Positions 33,400 to 36,194 of a stretch of 36,194 nt of DNA are shown in pieces. Position 1 is the first letter of the stretch, and each line of letters begins with the position of its first letter. The position numbers and the translations under genes were made by a program. The DNA lies in NCBI GenBank assembly GCA_964599875.1, contig CAZRHE010000016.1, positions 1 through 36,194 of the forward strand. Direction: 5' to 3'. The notes beneath the pieces were generated by a model. It was not told the DNA's origin. It did no database searches and was given only the letters and a program-made list of their open reading frames with translations. This stretch comes from RGIG4097 sp964599875. Lineage in GTDB: Bacteria; Bacillota; Clostridia; Christensenellales; CAG-917.

Positions 33400-34767
33400 A
33401 TGTCTACCCTTAAAAAACTAACCGCTCTCGTCCTGACGCTGGCGATAATATTGTCGTTTGCCGCGATACTCGTCGCTTGCGACAATACGGACGACGGCAA
33501 TCCCGCCGAAACTCCTGCAATAAAGAATTTCGTAAAAGCGGAGGACAGCGAGGACGGCTACGCAACAGTCTATATGCCGTCGGATAGGGATATAAAGATA
33601 TTGTTGCTATCCGACCCCCAAGTCGATATAACCGAAAAATACACCAACGTCGGAAGCCTTGGCAACGACGCAACTTACGCATTTATCGAAGACCTCGTGA
33701 CCTCTGTAAATCCCGACTTCGTTATCATCAACGGCGACCTCGTTATGGCGGACGGTCTTTATTTTGCAAATCCCTCTCAAGTGCCTTATTTCGCGCATTA
33801 CGGCGAACTTTTCGACAAAATTCAAGTGCCGTGGGCGTTCACTTTCGGCAACCACGACTGCGACGGCAAGTATACGGAAGATGACGCAAAACCCACGGAT
33901 AAATATAGGCAAATCACAAAAGCGGCAATGGTCGAATATATGACGCAATACGAATATTGCCTAATAAATTCGGACGAAAACTGCGAGGACGGAGAGGGCA
34001 ACTACTTCGTCAATTTAAGACAAGCAGACGGCACTCTCGTTTACACGTTCTGCCTATTCGACTGCGTATACGACGAAAACTCCACGTCGTACAATCACGT
34101 GCCTACGGCCGGTCAGGTGAACTGGTATCGCAATACGATAAACTCCATTTCCGATAACGAACTCGGCGCGGATAGGACCTCCGTCGTCAAGTCCATGATT
34201 TTCAACCACGTAGGAATCCCCGAATTCAAAACCGCTTGGGACGAGGCTTGGAACGGTGGCAATCCCACTGAAAATTATTATTACGGACACCGCTTGCAAG
34301 GCGATTACACCTACGAGTACGGGAATATGCCCGAAGACGAACAGATTTTCAGCGTCGCGAAAGCACTCGGAAGCACGACGGCAATCTTTATGTGCCACCA
34401 CCACGACAACGACTTCTCCGTCGACTATCAAGGCATCCGCCTCACGTTCGGACAACATTCGGGAGTGGCGCACAACTATCGTACGATGCATAGCGCAAAC
34501 GGAAATACTATGTCGCAATGGAGAGGAATCAACTTCTCTCGAATCGACAACTACGGCGACGAAAGAGGGGGCACGAGTATAACCATATCCGCAGAGGGTG
34601 CGTTCAATATTTCGCAAACTCTTGCACGCGACGTTATATCCGACTACAAAGACAAATATTATATCGACTACGACGCAGTCGCCGCCGCAATTGAGGCAAA
34701 TCCCAAATACGAAGAAGGCAACGGCACCGTCAAACGCGGAAAGGACAGAAAATGGAAATTGGACTGA
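33400..34767 (+). CDS. Calcineurin-like metallophosphoesterase lipoprotein, 455 aa
   Basis: A signal peptide ends in the lipobox ILVAC (Cys27), so the protein should be lipid-anchored outside the membrane. The dinuclear-metal motifs follow in order: LLSDPQVD (Gln in place of the more usual His of DxH), NGDLVM, FGNHDCD, MIFNHVGIP and CHHHDND. It resembles purple-acid-phosphatase-like and Icc-like enzymes. Substrate unknown. The start is ATG at 33400 with AAGAGG six bases upstream; GTG at 33394 is too close to that site. It overlaps tcdA by 16 bases. Confidence 0.88.
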   Translation: MSTLKKLTALVLTLAIILSFAAILVACDNTDDGNPAETPAIKNFVKAEDSEDGYATVYMPSDRDIKILLLSDPQVDITEKYTNVGSLGNDATYAFIEDLVTSVNPDFVIINGDLVMADGLYFANPSQVPYFAHYGELFDKIQVPWAFTFGNHDCDGKYTEDDAKPTDKYRQITKAAMVEYMTQYEYCLINSDENCEDGEGNYFVNLRQADGTLVYTFCLFDCVYDENSTSYNHVPTAGQVNWYRNTINSISDNELGADRTSVVKSMIFNHVGIPEFKTAWDEAWNGGNPTENYYYGHRLQGDYTYEYGNMPEDEQIFSVAKALGSTTAIFMCHHHDNDFSVDYQGIRLTFGQHSGVAHNYRTMHSANGNTMSQWRGINFSRIDNYGDERGGTSITISAEGAFNISQTLARDVISDYKDKYYIDYDAVAAAIEANPKYEEGNGTVKRGKDRKWKLD

Positions 34768-35462
34768 ATCCCTCAAACGCTTTTTCAAGGACGGCTCTTC
34801 TCGTCGGCGAAGAAGGCATAAACAAACTCGCATCCGCGTCCGTCCTCGTGTGCGGACTGGGCGGAGTGGGCGGCTATGCCCTCGAGGCTATCGCGCGGGC
34901 AGGAGTAGGACGCATCGGAGTGCTTGACGACGACCCTATTCACGAGAGCAATCTCAATCGTCAACTGCTTGCGACCACCCTAACCGTCGGCAGAAAAAAG
35001 ACGGAAGTCGCAAAGGAAAGAATACTTTCAATAAACCCGAATTGCAAGGTTGACGTATACGACTTGTTCTATCTGCCCGAAACCGCGGACGCAGTCCCAA
35101 TCGGCGATTACGACGTCGTCGTAGACGCAATCGACACCGTCACCGCAAAGATTGAACTCATCGTCCGCGCAAACGCACAAAACGTCACAATCGTGAGTTC
35201 AATGGGCACGGGTAATAAGTTAAACACCCGATTTGAGCAAACAGACCTTTTCAAAACCTCCGTTTGTCCGCTTGCAAAAGTCATGCGGAAAGAGTTGAAA
35301 GCAAGAGGTATAACCCACCTTCCCGTCGTCTATTCGACAGAAGAGCCAAAGACCTCTACCCTCACCGAAAACGGCAGGCATATCCCTGCAAGCATATCTT
35401 ACGTGCCGCCTATCGCGGGGCTTATGCTCGCGGAATTCGCAATCAAAAAAATACTCGAATGA
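34752..35462 (+). CDS. tcdA: tRNA threonylcarbamoyladenosine dehydratase (TcdA/CsdL)
   Basis: E1-like ThiF fold: nucleotide loop CGLGGVGG (34-41), then VLDDDPIHESNLNRQ with the conserved Asp, Asn and Arg, and VSSMGTGNKLNTRF. The family uses ATP to cyclise t6A at position 37 of tRNAs to ct6A. The sequence resembles TcdA more than MoeB or ThiF, and there is no adjacent molybdopterin or thiamine gene. Length 236 aa is normal. AAGGA lies seven bases before ATG. It overlaps both neighbours, so the three genes form an operon. Confidence 0.9.
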   Translation: MEIGLNPSNAFSRTALLVGEEGINKLASASVLVCGLGGVGGYALEAIARAGVGRIGVLDDDPIHESNLNRQLLATTLTVGRKKTEVAKERILSINPNCKVDVYDLFYLPETADAVPIGDYDVVVDAIDTVTAKIELIVRANAQNVTIVSSMGTGNKLNTRFEQTDLFKTSVCPLAKVMRKELKARGITHLPVVYSTEEPKTSTLTENGRHIPASISYVPPIAGLMLAEFAIKKILE

Positions 35463-35929
35463 AGAAACTTCTCTACCCTCTCTACTGGCTTATTCAATGG
35501 ACTTGGGGATTCCCCCAAACCATCATCGGACTCGTCTATTCCCTCGCGCAAGGCAAGGTGAAAAGAGAGTTTTATCACGGCGCGATTATCACATATCACA
35601 ACGGCGACTGGGGCGGAATTTCCCTCGGAATGTTCACTCTCGTAAACGGTCACCGCCCGCCCGTTTGGACGAAATACGCAAGAGTGCACGAATACGGTCA
35701 CACCATTCAATCCCTGATTTTAGGGCCGCTTTATCTTTTCGTCATCGGGATTCCTTCCATGATTTGGTGCAACTCCAAAAAACATATCGCATTGAGAGAG
35801 CAAGGGCGAGAAACCTATTACGACTTCTATCCCGAAAGCGGTGCGAACACCCTCGGCGCACTCGTCACGGGCGAAGAAAAACCCGACTGGGACAAACAAA
35901 TGGAAGAAAAGAAAGTTTTCAATTATTAA
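35459..35929 (+). CDS. Small membrane protein with HExxH motif, 156 aa
   Basis: Hydrophobic segments lie near residues 3-28, 48-60 and 80-97. The motif VHEYGHTIQS (HExxH type) lies just before the last helix, the usual layout of membrane zincins, so a metalloprotease role is possible but unproven. No third metal ligand is obvious; Glu or Asp in YYDFYPESGAN are candidates. The start ATG overlaps the tcdA stop (ATGA); the longer frame to 35264 lies inside tcdA. Conserved-hypothetical in character. Confidence 0.72.
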   Translation: MKKLLYPLYWLIQWTWGFPQTIIGLVYSLAQGKVKREFYHGAIITYHNGDWGGISLGMFTLVNGHRPPVWTKYARVHEYGHTIQSLILGPLYLFVIGIPSMIWCNSKKHIALREQGRETYYDFYPESGANTLGALVTGEEKPDWDKQMEEKKVFNY

Positions 35930-35956
35930 GCGAAACATGCTACGCTAACTCAAAAT

Positions 35957-35975
35957 CGGGTGCGGGTGTCCCGCC
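35957..35975. repeat. 19-bp GC-rich repeat, inverted copy of 29843-29861
   Basis: CGGGTGCGGGTGTCCCGCC, with core hairpin GCGGG-TGT-CCCGC. It opens a block of palindromic sequences running to the window edge. Confidence 0.6.
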
Positions 35976-35982
35976 CTTAAAA

Positions 35983-36062
35983 GGGGACGCGGTCGCTTGC
36001 GACCCTTGGGGGCAACTCATGCTTGGTTTTGACACTCCGTTGTCAAAACTTGCCCCGTCCCC
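35983..36062. repeat. 80-bp cloverleaf-like palindromic element
   Basis: The outer stem GGGGAC/GTCCCC encloses hairpin GGTCGC-TT-GCGACC (35991-36004) and stem GGGGCAA/TTGCCCC (36009-36015 with 36050-36056). The latter carries a terminal hairpin TTTTGACA-CTCCGT-TGTCAAAA (36027-36048). No protein is encoded; it may also end the tcdA operon transcript. Confidence 0.6.
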
Positions 36063-36095
36063 AAGTAGTAAAACAAAGTGCGTGCGTAATCCCTC

Positions 36096-36194
36096 AATCT
36101 ATATTTCCCCCTTCCTCACGTGTTTCCCCCACCGCCGTTCCCCCTAAAGGGACCCACGACGGGTGCTTACGCACGGGGACACACTCGGTTTCGC
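36096..36194 (-). repeat. Dispersed structured repeat, copy 2, cut by window edge
   Basis: Reverse complement of 28509-28608 with only a few differences: tetraloop GCAA to GTAA, one A to G in a stem, one G fewer in a G run, and changes at the far end. The match reaches the last base of the window, so the repeat unit is longer than what is visible. Confidence 0.7.

Noticed and set aside
1..36194. tRNA or rRNA genes, transposases, integrases or phage genes
   Set aside because: I looked for T-arm signatures and family motifs and found none apart from the tmRNA. Mobile character here rests only on repeats and palindromes.
28509..36194. Composite transposon bounded by the inverted 100-bp repeats
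   Set aside because: The enclosed genes are ordinary housekeeping genes, there is no transposase, and other repeat families lie at uneven distances; dispersed repeats explain it more simply.

Overview
This looks like a chromosomal piece from an uncultured anaerobic Clostridia-like member of the Bacillota. The signs are strong AGGAGG-type ribosome binding sites, TTGACA/TATAAT promoters, a one-piece tmRNA whose tag ends in ALAA, a bacterial F-type ATP synthase operon, and BspA-type leucine-rich-repeat proteins typical of gut anaerobes. I cannot name a genus.

Positions 1-8670 (minus strand) hold three related membrane proteins. The largest is a BspA-type repeat protein of at least 1872 residues that runs off the left edge. 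All three start with the same short cytoplasmic motif, G-I-M/L-P, twice. They continue into a similar membrane domain that ends in a C/F-G-x-I-x-G motif, and two of them then carry long extracellular leucine-rich repeats. Positions 8808-10232 hold an operon of an RlmA-type rRNA methyltransferase and two small proteins.

Positions 10262-15176 are accessory in character: ssrA (tmRNA), an ordered array of small palindromes, an unidentified RNA-like unit with its own promoter and terminator, an AbiE type IV toxin-antitoxin pair, a membrane-anchored coiled-coil protein and a MITE-like palindrome.

Positions 15177-21628 are the ATP synthase operon in the order a, c, b, alpha, gamma, beta, epsilon. 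There is no separate delta gene. The alpha subunit carries about 90 extra N-terminal residues that read as the C-terminal domain of delta (OSCP), while the delta N-terminal domain is absent. Subunit c has a signal-peptide-like extension with an acidic linker. This is the most unusual finding in the window.

Positions 21657-27949 hold an Xre-type regulator with paired palindromic operators, a CobW-type GTPase with an M28-like peptidase, and a fused ABC ATPase-permease of the MacB/FtsX type. Positions 28268-28608 and 35957-36194 contain palindromic, RNA-like dispersed repeats; one of about 100 bp occurs twice, in inverted orientation. Between them lie a low-molecular-weight phosphatase with a nitroreductase, a THUMP-type rRNA methyltransferase with D-aminoacyl-tRNA deacylase, a GPH-family sugar symporter, and an operon of a metallophosphoesterase lipoprotein, TcdA and a small membrane protein with an HExxH motif.

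All assignments come from reading the sequence and remembered family features. No database search was possible.
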